From Yponomeuta sedellus (lineage: Eukaryota > Arthropoda > Insecta > Lepidoptera > Yponomeutidae), in the NCBI GenBank assembly GCA_934045075.1, contig OW203751.1, positions 699,501 to 763,500 of the forward strand: a DNA stretch of 64,000 nucleotides, given 5' to 3'. Each line of letters begins with the position of its first letter. The first letter of the stretch is position 1. Below the pieces are notes generated by a model. The model ran no database searches. It saw only the letters and a list, made by a program, of their open reading frames with translations, and was not told where the DNA came from. The position numbers and the translations under genes are program-made. This document shows, one piece after another, positions 19,090-28,959 of the stretch.

Positions 19090-19360
19090 GAATAGACGTC
19101 TTCTCGCTGTGTGGTGTCGGCCTAGAGAATAGCACCAACCCAATTCTTCCCGCGGGTGTCGTAAAAGGCGACTAAGGGACACAAACCGGGGGTGGGCAGC
19201 AGCGCCCCCTGCAGTACAATTCCACTGAACTGCGATCCCAACCCGCATGCCCAGCGTGGGGATTATGGGCATTACCCCTCAATGATAGCAGAACCTTGCG
19301 CTATGGCGCTCATTAGGGGAGAGCTATGTTCAGCAGTGGACTAATATAGTCTGAAGAAGA
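19090..19360 (-). mobile_element. Family E repeat
   Basis: It runs from GTGTGGTGTCGGCCTAGAG to CAGCAGTGGACTAATATAG with the conserved CAACCCGCATGCCCAGCGTG core. Confidence 0.8.
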
Positions 19361-19384
19361 AGACGTCTTCAATCAATGAGTCAA

Positions 19385-19560
19385 TTTACACACCTGCTCG
19401 ACTACACGTGGTCCGTTTACACACCTGCTCGACTACACGTGGTCCGTTTACACACCTGCTCGACTACACGTGGTCCGTTTACACACCTGCTCGACTACAC
19501 GTGGTCTGTTTACACACCTGCTCGACTACATGTGGTTCGTTTACACACCTGGGAGTCAAT
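19385..19560. repeat. 31-bp minisatellite built on the exon 7 donor
   Basis: Six units contain ACACACCTGCTCGACTACAC and GTGGTCCGTTT. On the minus strand each contains GTCGAGCAG|GTGTGTAAACG, identical to the splice donor of exon 7. Two more units (19803-19866) abut the exon itself. Confidence 0.95.
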
Positions 19561-19802
19561 TCTCACTTCATTAGCAAATAAGTCGTATACGACACTAAGG
19601 CTTAGGACTTGGGATTCTACGTAAAAATTCGAGAGACAGCCAAAATCTGTATTCTGAACGCCATGCCAGATTGAATTCGAATGAGAAAATAAATGTCTAA
19701 TGACTCTGTCGAGTTATCTTATCTTATTTTTATGCGAAAAATGTCTAATCCTTCGAATATTTTGCGTCTACGCTTTCAATTCGCATGGGCGAGAATCGGC
19801 CC

Positions 19803-19865
19803 CCTGCTCGACTACACGTTGTCCGTTCACACACCTGCTCGACTACACGTGGTCCGTTTACACAC
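19803..19865. repeat. 31-bp minisatellite, exon-proximal units
   Basis: Two units of the same 31-bp repeat end at the exon 7 donor. Confidence 0.9.
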
Positions 19866-20003
19866 CTGCTCGACGTGGTGCCGCTGCAGCGCTGGCAGCC
19901 GCAGCATGCGGCGCAGCACGGCGGCGTGCAGCGGGCTGCCCGGCGCAGCGCGCGCAGCGCGCGCAGCCGCAGCCGTGGCAGAAGCAGCCGCCGCGCTCCG
20001 CCT
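19866..20003 (-). CDS. Sik3: Sik3 exon 7: N-terminal half of UBA domain
   Basis: Minus strand reads CCCCCGGCAG|AGGCGG...GTCGAGCAG|GTGTGT. In the UBA frame it gives an Ala/Arg-rich lead, then SPLHAAVLRRMLRLPALQRH and HVEQ, which continues into exon 8 (AVTEQRFEH). The VL..M..LPAL..HHVEQ pattern fits UBA helix 1 and loop. The acceptor is uncertain: in this frame the exon starts in phase 0, whereas exon 6 ends in phase 1, so another exon or a different exon 6 donor is needed. It is very GC-rich, and complementary 13-base arms flank it (19851-19863 and 20020-20032). Confidence 0.7.
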
Positions 20004-20034
20004 CTGCCGGGGGAAGCGGGTGTAAACGGACCTT

Positions 20035-20463
20035 CAGTCTGTTTGCCCTCACTTGTCCAATTTGGCTAGCAAGATTCTACCGGTAAAGTATGATTGCTCT
20101 AAGCAACCATATGCGGAAACTTATTTTTTGCTTATAGTTAGTCATTAAGAACTGTCCATGTTATGTAAGCTGCAAGTTTCCCAAAAAGAAAATAAATAAC
20201 AAGACCGCCAATTGTACTGTACCTTTGTAATAATTTTTTTGTTTGTTTTTTCGTGGTGTACAATAAAGTATATTCTTATCTTATCTTAAGATTTTTAGCC
20301 GAACGCTGCCATATTCCCGGGACACCATTTTAGATATCACATTTATAAACAAAGTTCAAAATTTATTGAATTTGCGAGGGGATATAAATTTTTGGCATGA
20401 AATATCAATTTTGAGGTTAGAATCTTGTTTACTAAATTGGACAAGTAATGATAAAGGAGACTG
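20035..20463. mobile_element. TA-type MITE with long inverted ends
   Basis: The left end starts CAGTCTGTTTGCCCTCACTT; the right end reverse-complements to CAGTCTCCTTTATCATTACT. Both lead into GTCCAATTT..AGCAAGATTCTA-type sequence. A TA follows the right end. Related copies: 38434-38702 and 63981 to the window end. Confidence 0.7.
20195..20290 (+). mobile_element. LINE 3' tail fragment
   Basis: AAGACCGCCAATTGTACTGT and CAATAAAGTATATTCTTATC, the widespread tail also found at 21355-21450 and 39490-39560. It lies inside the preceding MITE. Confidence 0.6.
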
Positions 20464-20529
20464 TAATTATTACGGTGAACCTATGTCCTTAGAGCAACTT
20501 AGGGCTCCTACAACAGTAATTATTATTTA

Positions 20530-21116
20530 AATAATAATGATGTCTGATATTAACATCAATTATATCCTCGTAAGGCCCGAGCTTGAAAATAACAAAATAC
20601 AATACAATACAAAAAAAATCAAAAATCTTTATTCTTTAACTTCATTATTTTTCTGTACATAGTAATTGGAGTCACCTTTTAAGCATACAATGCCTGTACT
20701 AGGTGACTCCCTCTTCCATAGCATTAGCCTAGTTTAGTCTGAGATGATATTACGAAAGAAAAAATAAATAGAAAATTTACTTGGCCAACTATGTGTGTGA
20801 GTGAGTGTGTGTGTAAGTGGGTGTGTATGTGTATTTATGTGCGTGTTTGTATACATATGCACGTGTAAATATTATTTTACTTGCTCTATTAGTTTTTCCG
20901 TCTCGTTATAATTTAAGCTATTTAACCATTGTATAATTTTTTTTTTACATTCATAATATGTTTTATCGTAAATATTAATATTCTTATTTATCTTATTGTA
21001 TATAAAAGATGACTGCGCGCTGTACTACATAACAATTGATTTTGTGATCACTTGAGGACATTGGGCCTTAAAAGGTTGATAATAACATCAATTATACTAT
21101 TTTTAGGTTTTTTAAA
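20530..21116. other. Intron DNA with a minus-sense retroelement tail
   Basis: AAAAATCAAAAATCTTTATTC (20610-20640) looks like a reversed poly(A)-signal tail. TG-rich DNA (20790-20860) follows. No gene. Confidence 0.45.
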
Positions 21117-21275
21117 TAGGTTTTTAAATTTGTCCTATGCACTAACCCGTGCTAAGGACAAATTTAAAAACCTATTTAGAGGCTAAAAATTTCACCCACG
21201 CCGGGATTCGAACCCGAAACCCCTGGCAATCCCGGCATGGGTGAAAGTTTTAGCCTCTAAATAGGTTTTTAAATT
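21117..21275. mobile_element. FB-B foldback with deleted centre
   Basis: Outer arm parts (GTCCT..TGCACTAACCCGTGC, AACCTATTTAGAGGC, CCGGGATTCGAACCC) meet their reverse complement at CCTGGCAATCCCGGCATGG; the tRNA-like middles and inner arms are gone. Confidence 0.8.
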
Positions 21276-21339
21276 AACATCAATTTGAAGTCAATAACAC
21301 ACATATTATTGCTTTTTAGAGGTGCCTCTTTCCCCAATT

Positions 21340-21450
21340 TGTAATATTAATTTTAGTAATAAGACCGCCAATTGTACCTTAATCTGTATCTTCTTATTTT
21401 CTAAATTGTAATTCCTGGTGTGCAATAAAGTATTTTCATTTCATTTCATT
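21340..21450 (+). mobile_element. LINE 3' tail fragment
   Basis: AATAAGACCGCCAATTGTACC and TGTGCAATAAAGTATTTTC with a CATTT tail. Confidence 0.65.
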
Positions 21451-21493
21451 AATTTTGAGTCGTCGACATTATATATTATAAATTTATAACTTT

Positions 21494-21558
21494 GAGCAGC
21501 CGCCGCCGTCCGCCTCTGGCGGGGGAAGCGAGTGTAAACTTGCCCTCACTTTGTATGG
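21494..21558 (-). repeat. Partial copy of the exon 7 acceptor region
   Basis: About 55 bases match the intron/exon 7 junction: minus strand TTTACACTCGCTTCCCCCGC then CAG|AGGCGGA and GCGGCGGCTGC. At 20003 the equivalent is TTTACACCCGCTTCCCCCGG then CAG|AGGCGGAG. The acceptor AG is kept and the rest of the exon is absent. Confidence 0.7.
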
Positions 21559-21617
21559 AATCAGGTGTGGCTTTGCAAAAATCCATAATAACATCAAAAA
21601 TGAAAGTTCCTTTTTTA

Positions 21618-21985
21618 AAACTATATTTAGAGGCAAAATAAAAATTCCACCCATGCCGGGACTCGAACCCGCGACCCCCGGCCAACCTTGCCAGCGCTCT
21701 CCCAACTGAGCTAATGGGCGACTACCTAGCATCAGTGAAATTTCAAACCTCTTTGAAATACAATTTGTATGTTGCCGCCTGTATGTAATACAAAGAGTAT
21801 TGTAAAGAGGTTCGAAATTTCACTGATTCCGGTGAGTCGCCCATTAGCTCAGTTGGATAGAGCGCTGGCACGGATAGCCAGAGGTCGCGGGTTCGAGTCC
21901 CAGCATGGGTGGAATTTTTAGCCTCTAGGTAGGTCTTAAAAATTGCCCTAAGCATGGGTTAGTGCATTAAAAAAAAAAGAATATA
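21618..21985. mobile_element. FB-B foldback element
   Basis: A minus-sense arm (21618-21770) meets a plus-sense arm (21773-21985), joined near TTGTATGTTGCCGCCTGTAT. Both have the tRNA-like module. The right end is GGGTTAGTGCATTAAAAAA. Confidence 0.85.
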
Positions 21986-22074
21986 ATTAAGGACTTTGAA
22001 ATGACTAAGTTTGGATTTTTTTTGTCCACCTTTTCTCCAAATAAAAAAAAATATATATTGCAAATATATATTGC

Positions 22075-22312
22075 GAATGTGAGTGGAAGGGCTGGTAAGG
22101 GACGTCCCAGACGGACTTACATCGACCAAATAGGGGATGTATTAGCAAAGGGAAAGATAAAAAGTACTCGGAACCGGCGTGCGTGCATGCAACGACTTAT
22201 GAACGTTGATGAAGCGAAGGTGATCTGTCAGGATCGTGGCAAGTGGCAGTCCCTGGTCTCTGCCTACCCCTCTGGGATGCAGGCGTGAGGTTATGTATGT
22301 ATGTATGTATGT
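22075..22312 (+). mobile_element. RTE-type LINE 3' end
   Basis: Plus strand encodes [20 protein letters not shown] then [20 protein letters not shown] and [12 protein letters not shown], stop, and a (ATGT)n tail. This is a recognisable end of a lepidopteran LINE ORF2; the rest is missing. Confidence 0.85.
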
Positions 22313-22647
22313 TTTTCTCCAAAATGATCTACATTTAATTTAATTTCCTCAAACATGCTCGGAAAGGTTTGTGTTATTACCATGAAATAAAGCCACAAAG
22401 TTTCTCTTTTATGGCTTCCGCCTCACTTTTTACTGGCCTAAGCCAGTAAAGTAAGTATGAAAATCCATTACCGTCCGCTGCTCTAACTTTTTAAATTTAC
22501 TTACTAAAATTAAACTGACCAAGGAAAAATTACATACAGCCAACCACCTACTAAGTTCTGTAAGCATACTTGCAAGATTAAAAAAAAAAAACAATCTATG
22601 GTATTGGTTTTTGTGCGGTTAAACATGGTGCTCAAATATGTTAGTGT
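22313..22647. other. AT-rich intron DNA
   Basis: No gene. A LINE 3' UTR-like piece (TTTTTCTCCAAAATGATCTAC) lies at 22312-22332. Confidence 0.5.
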
Positions 22648-22784
22648 TGTAACGCGGCAGCGCGGCGCCGCGATACAATAGCCGGCCGGAGCGGAATCTT
22701 CCATGACGTCACCACGCCTAGCAACAGGGCGCACGCAGCGAGCGCGTGCACACCGATGGTCGTCGTGGAGGGGGAAGCGCCCGA

Positions 22785-22800
22785 GCGTATATAAACCGCC
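22785..22800 (+). promoter_or_regulatory. TATA box of the LTR promoter
   Basis: CGTATATAAACCGCC lies in the LTR, preceded about 80 bp upstream by a CRE-like TGACGTCA (22703). The insertion at 22818 would separate it from its transcript. Confidence 0.55.
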
Positions 22801-22817
22801 GCGAGAGCCAGTCAAGA

Positions 22818-25219
22818 TCACCACAGTTCGTTTACCAGCGTCGAGAGCGGTCGCATCGCGCGTCCCTCTCCGCTGTCGGCCACTCGCTCGCGTGCACAGT
22901 GCGCCCGTGCATTGCCGGCGAGTTTTGCGTACTGTTTACTAATACACACCTCTATCTTTTCAGAGTTCGAGTGCTCCGTCCTGCCGGATTGGTCAAGTAA
23001 GTGCCTAGGTTTATACTAGGTATTACTCCCCGCTTTGTTTCTGTTGTTTTTCTTTTTCTTGTCACGTAATTGCTAGGCATTACGTCTAAACTCTCGTTAC
23101 CTCCCGCTCCCCTGCCACTGACAGGGGAGCTGTCCGCCACTATGGCAAATAAATGGAGCTACTCGTTGCTCCTTCACTTCGTGTCAAGTCGGGCGCTTGA
23201 TCACGAAGTCCAGTCTTTTTTAAAGGAATCCCAGGGCGCTACCCCCGACTCCCCCGACTCCCCCGCCCCCGCTGCCATCCCTGATTCTCCTGAGTCTCCC
23301 CCTGCCCCCGTCATTATTCCGGTCTCTCCCGAGACCCGCGCCCCTTCCCTTATGGATACCGAGTCTGTCTCGGACTCCCACGCACGGAAGCGTTCTAAAT
23401 CGCGGTCCGACCTCTCAGGGAGCTCTCCCTACTCCGAGACTAGCACCCTCACCGATGCTTTTACTTCGGTCTCCCGCCGCAAGAAGAGGCAGCGTAAGCT
23501 TGCCACTTCTAAAAGGACTCCCTGCCCGTCCTCTGAGACTTCAGCCTCCCCCGCGGCCTCCGCCCCTTCCTCTCCCGCGGCTTCCGCGCCCCCTTCCCTT
23601 GCGGCTTTCTCTGCCGCCCCCTCCTCCCCCGCGGTTCCCGCGCCCCCCTCCCCCGCGGCTTCCACGCCCCCCTCCCCCGCTACGATACCCCCCCTCATGG
23701 ATATCGACGTCCCCGTACCAACAGGACCGTTCGCACGGTCTTCCCCCCAGCCTTCGAAGGCAAAGTCCCCACCTCCCGTGTACCTACGGGACAAGTCCGC
23801 ATGGACCAATCTGTCCAAACTCTGTAAGGACAATAATGTCCATACTACCAAGGCCCGGAATGTTGGCGATAGCATCGTCATTGAGACCGCCACCACCGAC
23901 AACTTCAGGAGTCTAACTAAGCTCCTTACCCTCAATAAAATCCCCTACCACACCTATGCGCTTCCCGAGGAGCGCAAGGTGCGGGCTGTCCTTCGTGGCG
24001 TTCCGACGGAACTATCCAAGGACGCCATCAGGGATGACCTTATCTCCCAGGGTCATCCCGTCGAGGCTGTGTATCCCATGCACAGTAGCCGCGGGAAGTC
24101 CTTCCCCCTGGCCTTGGTGGTACTCACCAATTCCCCCCAAGCCCGCTCCATCTTCTCGGGAGTTCCCACAGTTTGTGGCCTCTCGAATATTAAAGTCGAG
24201 AAGCCCCATAGGCGGGGCCACCCCGGCCAATGCCACCGCTGCCAGCTTTATGGCCACGCGGCGGCAAACTGCTCCGCTCCTCCCAGATGCGTGAAGTGCC
24301 TAGAGCCTCACGCCACTGCGGAGTGCTTGCGCACTCGCGACTCGGAAGTTCCTCCGGCTTGCGTACTGTGCAATCAGTCCGGCCATACGGCCAATTACCG
24401 GGGGTGCCCGCGTGCCCCCCGCCCCTCCGCCGCTAAGGCTCCCAAGGCCCCCTTCGCTCAGAGGAAATCAGTTCCGGCACTGAATACCCCTGCATTCCCA
24501 CCCCTAGGCCGCCCCAGTGCCAAACCTAGCCCCCCACCGACCCCCGCATGGGGCCCCCGACCTAGTCCCCCCGCTACAGCCGAGCCCGTAGCGGCCACTC
24601 AGGCAAATCCCCCCTCAGATAGGTCTCAGACAGCTGACGACCTTAGGCTGATCAGTGCTGCCATCAATAATATTGATCTGGCGGAGATCTCTAAACTGGC
24701 GGGCAAGCTGCGCGCCGCCACCTCCCCCGCTGAGCGTCTTATCGCTCTTGCCGAGCATAGCGATATGCTCTCTAGTCTCGTTTAATTAAACTAATTCGTA
24801 CTCCCCGGTCCCTCTCTTTATTTGTATTCTCCCTCACGATGAACTCTGTTCTGAACTGGACCACCTACTAGAGGCTCGGTCCCAGGCAGACACAGCCCCC
24901 GCCAGCTAGTGTCCCCGCTTGTGGTGACACTATTCTCTCCTAGCAGCCGTAGCCAACCTTCTAAGCGGACGCTTCATTTAGGGAGCTCCGCTGCGCACCC
25001 GTCCTCGGCCTCGAGGGGGTCGCTCCGATGTCGGTTTAGGGGTCCTTAGGACCAAAACTAGCCCCAAGGTGGTGTTTAGTGGGTAGGCGCACTTCTTGTG
25101 AGTCCCACATTGGCAGCACGGCCGGGTCCGTGCTGTTATGCATGAGCATTCACCACCTCCCTCCCCCGTGTCCTCCGGAGGGTGCCCTTTATAGGGTTAA
25201 AAAAAAAAAAAAAAAAAAA
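22818..25219 (+). mobile_element. Jockey-like non-LTR element, ORF1 only
   Basis: An exact 10-bp target duplication, CCAGTCAAGA, flanks it (22808-22817 and 25220-25229), and a 21-base poly(A) ends it (25199-25219). It keeps a 5' UTR, an intact ORF1 and a 3' UTR. After ORF1 an ORF2-like start (MNSVLNW at about 24839) runs into a stop within a few codons, so the endonuclease/RT gene has been deleted. Confidence 0.88.
23070..24785 (+). CDS. Jockey-type ORF1 (Gag-like, three zinc knuckles)
   Basis: This open frame of 571 codons encodes the nucleic-acid chaperone that coats LINE RNA. The frame opens at 23070, but the ATG at 23142 (MANKWSYSLL) may be the true start. The N-terminal third is Pro/Ser/Ala-rich and low complexity. 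A middle domain (near residues 230-370; YHTYALPEERKVRAVLRGVP) matches the RRM-like/PRE_C2HC part of insect ORF1s. Three CCHC knuckles follow: CHRCQLYGHAAANC, CVKCLEPHATAEC and CVLCNQSGHTANYRGC. The 'NYRGC' ending is typical of the Jockey clade. The frame is intact although its ORF2 is gone, and GC content is much higher than in the introns. Confidence 0.9.
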   Translation: MLGITSKLSLPPAPLPLTGELSATMANKWSYSLLLHFVSSRALDHEVQSFLKESQGATPDSPDSPAPAAIPDSPESPPAPVIIPVSPETRAPSLMDTESVSDSHARKRSKSRSDLSGSSPYSETSTLTDAFTSVSRRKKRQRKLATSKRTPCPSSETSASPAASAPSSPAASAPPSLAAFSAAPSSPAVPAPPSPAASTPPSPATIPPLMDIDVPVPTGPFARSSPQPSKAKSPPPVYLRDKSAWTNLSKLCKDNNVHTTKARNVGDSIVIETATTDNFRSLTKLLTLNKIPYHTYALPEERKVRAVLRGVPTELSKDAIRDDLISQGHPVEAVYPMHSSRGKSFPLALVVLTNSPQARSIFSGVPTVCGLSNIKVEKPHRRGHPGQCHRCQLYGHAAANCSAPPRCVKCLEPHATAECLRTRDSEVPPACVLCNQSGHTANYRGCPRAPRPSAAKAPKAPFAQRKSVPALNTPAFPPLGRPSAKPSPPPTPAWGPRPSPPATAEPVAATQANPPSDRSQTADDLRLISAAINNIDLAEISKLAGKLRAATSPAERLIALAEHSDMLSSLV

Positions 25220-25952
25220 CCAGTCAAGACGGACTTTGCGTCGGGCTCCAACATACACTGGAGGTCGGTCACGCTCTTATGCGGATTCGATCCCGGGTTG
25301 GAGTTCTACCCAAATCCCCCTGCCGCCGGCGTGGCCGTGTTCCGGGCCAATCGTGGTCGGTGCTGTCCCCGAGCCTCCGGGCTCCTGAAGTATCGACCCG
25401 AGGTCCCGCGCACGACCACCACCGCCGGGGCGGCTCACCCCGAGAAGGGCGCGGCATCAGTGCCGCCACCCAGGGTTTAGCAAGCGTGCAATAGATAGTG
25501 GCCCGCGAGGCCCCAGTTCTTTGGCATAAAGCCGTTAGGTGTAAGTGCACGAATAGGTTAGTTTCAGTAGTATAAGTGTGGAATATCTCTGGTCCCTAGA
25601 ATAAACGGAGGTCGAGTCTGTTGCAACTAACCCCGGAATTTAATTTCCCACCCCCTCAGGGACCCTTAACACGCACCCCCATTAGGAGTAAGGCCTTAGG
25701 GGCAGTGAAGTAGCTGGCGCCGAAGGCACCACGTTACAGTGTATTTAAAAAAGGCGGCAAACTAACTATTATTTCTTAATTACCTAGTAATTATTTTAAT
25801 ATTAATATTTCGTCGCATTGTTTGAGAAAAGCATTATACAATCCTCGGCCGGAACAGGGATTGCAGGATTCGTTCTAGACGGCATCGTCTCCGACTCGGC
25901 CGTCTATCCCACACTCGTCCGGCAATCCCTTACTTCTCGGCCTCTGCAGTAA

Positions 25953-26307
25953 GGGGTCATCCATAAAGTATGTCACAGGAATTTCGTGATTTTTTTGACC
26001 CCTCCCCCGTCCTTGTCACATTTGTGAGACTCTCCCTCCCTGGTGTGACGTCACATATTTTGCAATATATTAGACATTATTGAACTCAAACATCAGTTCC
26101 GCAATTAGTTATATATCAAGAGTTGCAAATGTTTTGAGTATTTCGTGAATAGTGGAAAGTTCGTGTTTTAACACGAAGTTTTGGGTGAATTTCGGAAATG
26201 TGACGTCACGAAACTTAGGCCCCCTCCCACCCCCAGTCACATAATGTCACAATTCGTCGACCCCCCTCCCTCCCCCTTAACATGTGACGTAATTTATGGA
26301 TGGTCCC
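25953..26307. mobile_element. PIF/Harbinger-like MITE
   Basis: TAA|GGGGTCATCCATAAAGTA on the left and, reverse-complemented, TAA|GGGACCATCCATAAATTACG on the right. The TAA flanks (25950-25952, 26308-26310) are the 3-bp duplication. No coding capacity. The right end is 38 bp from the donor of Sik3 exon 6. Confidence 0.8.
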
Positions 26308-26347
26308 TAATGTACTATTAATTTTATGATATCGCTTTGTTTATTAC

Positions 26348-26479
26348 CTTGGTCATCCTGGTTGCACCTTGGAAGCGCGGGGGGCACCCTCTGCAGCCAG
26401 CGGTGTCGCGCGACCCCGTGCAGAGTAAGCCTCTTCTCGGGCTCCAAGGCCAGCATGTGTCTGATGAGGTGCTCGCAGT
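26348..26479 (-). CDS. Sik3: Sik3 exon 6: end of kinase domain
   Basis: Minus strand reads GTCTTCACCAG|ACTGCGAG...GACCAAG|GTAATAA. The leading AC completes an Asp codon from exon 5. It encodes CEHLIRHMLALEPEKRLTLH then GVARHRWLQRVPPALPRC, the last helices of the kinase C-lobe with the structural Arg in EPEKR and the HRW motif. Phase out is 1 with the donor used here; a weaker donor after ..LQR would give phase 0 and join exon 7 directly. Confidence 0.88.
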
Positions 26480-26599
26480 CTGGTGAAGACAACAGAAGAT
26501 ATATATATATGGATAGATACATTGATCATAACACTCAAGAAAATATGATTTACAACCATGATTTCTTAAATCTACGTAATATTATATACAATTGTTACG

Positions 26600-26840
26600 T
26601 CTTCCGTGCTTCGCAAGGCACGTAAAGCCGTTGGTGCCGGCTGTCATATAATGGCAGTAGTTAAGCCATGTCAGAGGCCTTATGGGCGGCTTGATAACTT
26701 CTGACAGTAAGACCCGCCACTGTCTTACAATCCTCCACCCACCCAGACTTGGCCCCCGTGGTGGAGTATGGCCTAACCTTCCTGCGATGCAGGAAGAGAC
26801 CCGTGCCCCAGCAGTGGGGACATACAAGGGTTGATAACGT
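26600..26840 (-). mobile_element. Family C SINE lacking its head
   Basis: From GTGCTTCGCAAGGCACGTAAAG to CCCCAGCAGTGGGGACATAC; the 5S-like head is missing (5' truncation). Confidence 0.8.
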
Positions 26841-26852
26841 TACGTCATTATG

Positions 26853-27090
26853 ACGGCCTCGGTGGCGCAGCGGTTTGGCACTCTGACTGTAAAACCGAAG
26901 GTCTCGGGTTCGATCCCCGGCCGGGTCAAACAAGGAAACGAACTTTTCTAGGTTGACTGGGGTCTTGGATGTTATCTATGTATTTATTGTATTAAATTTA
27001 TCGTCGAATTAGCATCTATAACACAATTCATTTAGTTGTATTTAGTATAGGGCTAATGAGATCTGTGTAATGTATCCATGAATATTTATT
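26853..27090 (+). mobile_element. SINE-G copy
   Basis: The tRNA-like head CGGCCTCGGTGGCGCAGCGG has a B box (GGTTCGATCCC). The body CTTGGATGTTATCTATG and the tail CATGAATATTTATTATTC run straight into the ATTC array. Confidence 0.85.
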
Positions 27091-27240
27091 ATTCATTCAT
27101 TCATTCATTCATTCATTCATTCATTCATTCACTCATTCACTCATTCACTCATTCACTCATTCACTCATTCACTTATTCACTCACTCACTCACTCACTCAC
27201 TCACTCATTCATTTATTTATTTATTTATTTATTTATTTAT
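27091..27240. repeat. (ATTC)n/(ACTC)n/(ATTT)n microsatellite
   Basis: Perfect ATTC, mixed ACTC/ATTC and ATTT blocks grow out of the SINE-G tail. Confidence 0.95.
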
Positions 27241-27249
27241 CATCATTCA

Positions 27250-27828
<579 letters not shown>

Positions 27829-27854
27829 TTAGACAGAGTTCAATCACATTCAAA

Positions 27855-28035
27855 TCAACCAGATGTTGCTGCCTGTACGTAATACAGAGATGTAAAGAGG
27901 TTCGAAATTTCACTGATGCCGGTTAGTCGTCCATTAGCTCAGTTGGGAGAGCGCTGGCACGGATAGCCCAAGGGTCGCGGGTTCGATTCCCAACTAGGGT
28001 GGAAATTTTTAGCCTCGAAATAGGGTTTTTAAAAA
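27855..28035 (+). mobile_element. FB-B single arm
   Basis: AACCAGATGTTGCTGCCTGTAC, tRNA-like module, then a decayed outer end; it lies about 57 bp upstream (minus sense) of exon 5. Confidence 0.75.
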
Positions 28036-28420
28036 GAATTTAAACAAGTTATGATTTTTTTTTTCATTGGCGGCACTAGCACCCCCAAGCACCTTAACTA
28101 CTCGATCGCGTTAACGTAAACTCATATTTCTATGGCATCGAGGAAGCGCCACCTAGCGACAAGTATGGAAATTAAAATTGCTGAGTGCGAGTTGTAATGG
28201 TTTACGTTGAGAAGTGAACACGTTTACCAGCCAAAACACGAATAAACGCGAGTGCGAGTTGTACTGTGACAGCGTTTTGCCAGTTCGAACGGTTAACTTA
28301 CTCATACTCACTACTCAATGCTCCATTAACGCGGTAGTAAAGTTGTTCGATTGGATCTGTCAAACTCGCACTAAGCACTCTGTTAGGTCGTTGCACTTAA
28401 CTATATCTATATATCTATAA
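28036..28420. other. Unassigned intron DNA
   Basis: Nothing recognised. Contains GGCGGCACTAGCACCCCC and TCTATGGCATCGAGGAAGCG stretches that could be a repeat of unknown family. Confidence 0.4.
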
Positions 28421-28424
28421 TCAG

Positions 28425-28620
28425 CCCACATCAACCCACTGCTGGGCATAGGTCTCCATTTTATTGCGCCATTCCTCACGGTCCTGTGCTAATCTGATCC
28501 ATCTCCGACCCGCAACCCTCACGATGTCGTCTGACCATCGTGTCGGTGGTCTGCCAGCCAACCTCCTTCCCTTCCTTGGGCACCACTCCGATACACACTT
28601 AACGTGTTACCTATTATATT
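28425..28620 (-). mobile_element. RTE-type LINE 3' fragment
   Basis: CAACCCACTGCTGGGCATAGG followed on plus by CCATCGTGTCGGTGGTCTGC and GGGCACCACTCCGAT, the reverse of an RTE ORF2 end. Confidence 0.6.
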
Positions 28621-28959
28621 TTTGGACCATTATATCTTGTACCAGTGAATATACAGTCCACTCGTTTTAAATCCAGTTAGGTTAGAACCCTAAAAATTGC
28701 CACAAGCAGACAAAATTGCACTCACCTGCCATTCAATTGGGTCTCACGCTCCTCTAGTCACGAGTTCGCCTACATGTTGGTTGCTAAGCCCAGTCTTTTT
28801 CACAACCTACCCTACATCGTAATTAAATTAGATAGCAAATATTAAATCTAGGAAGTTACTTTGTTTAATTCATAACGGAGAATCTATCACACTATGTAGA
28901 ACAGTTGTATGTTTGGTTATATTAATTCTAACAAGCTTGCACCTATGTTTATGTAATAG

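Larger units (their letters stand above)
22648..25738 (+). mobile_element. Solo LTR interrupted by a Jockey-like element
   Basis: The ends are TGTAACGCGG...CGTTACA with short inverted termini (TGTAACG) and 4-bp duplications GTGT (22644-22647 and 25739-25742), as for Gypsy-type LTRs. Without the insert at 22818-25229 the LTR is about 679 bp. It has a TATA box (GCGTATATAAACC, about 22785) and a poly(A) signal (AATAAA near 25600). No second LTR, gag or pol belongs to it, so it is a solo LTR. Confidence 0.8.

Noticed and set aside
23429..23935. 168-codon minus frame opposite the Jockey-type ORF1
   Set aside because: Shadow of a GC-rich, Pro/Ala-rich coding region; the plus frame carries the zinc knuckles.
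26853..26930. Possible tRNA-Tyr-like gene (GTA in loop)
   Set aside because: Head of SINE-G, present in four copies with identical bodies.
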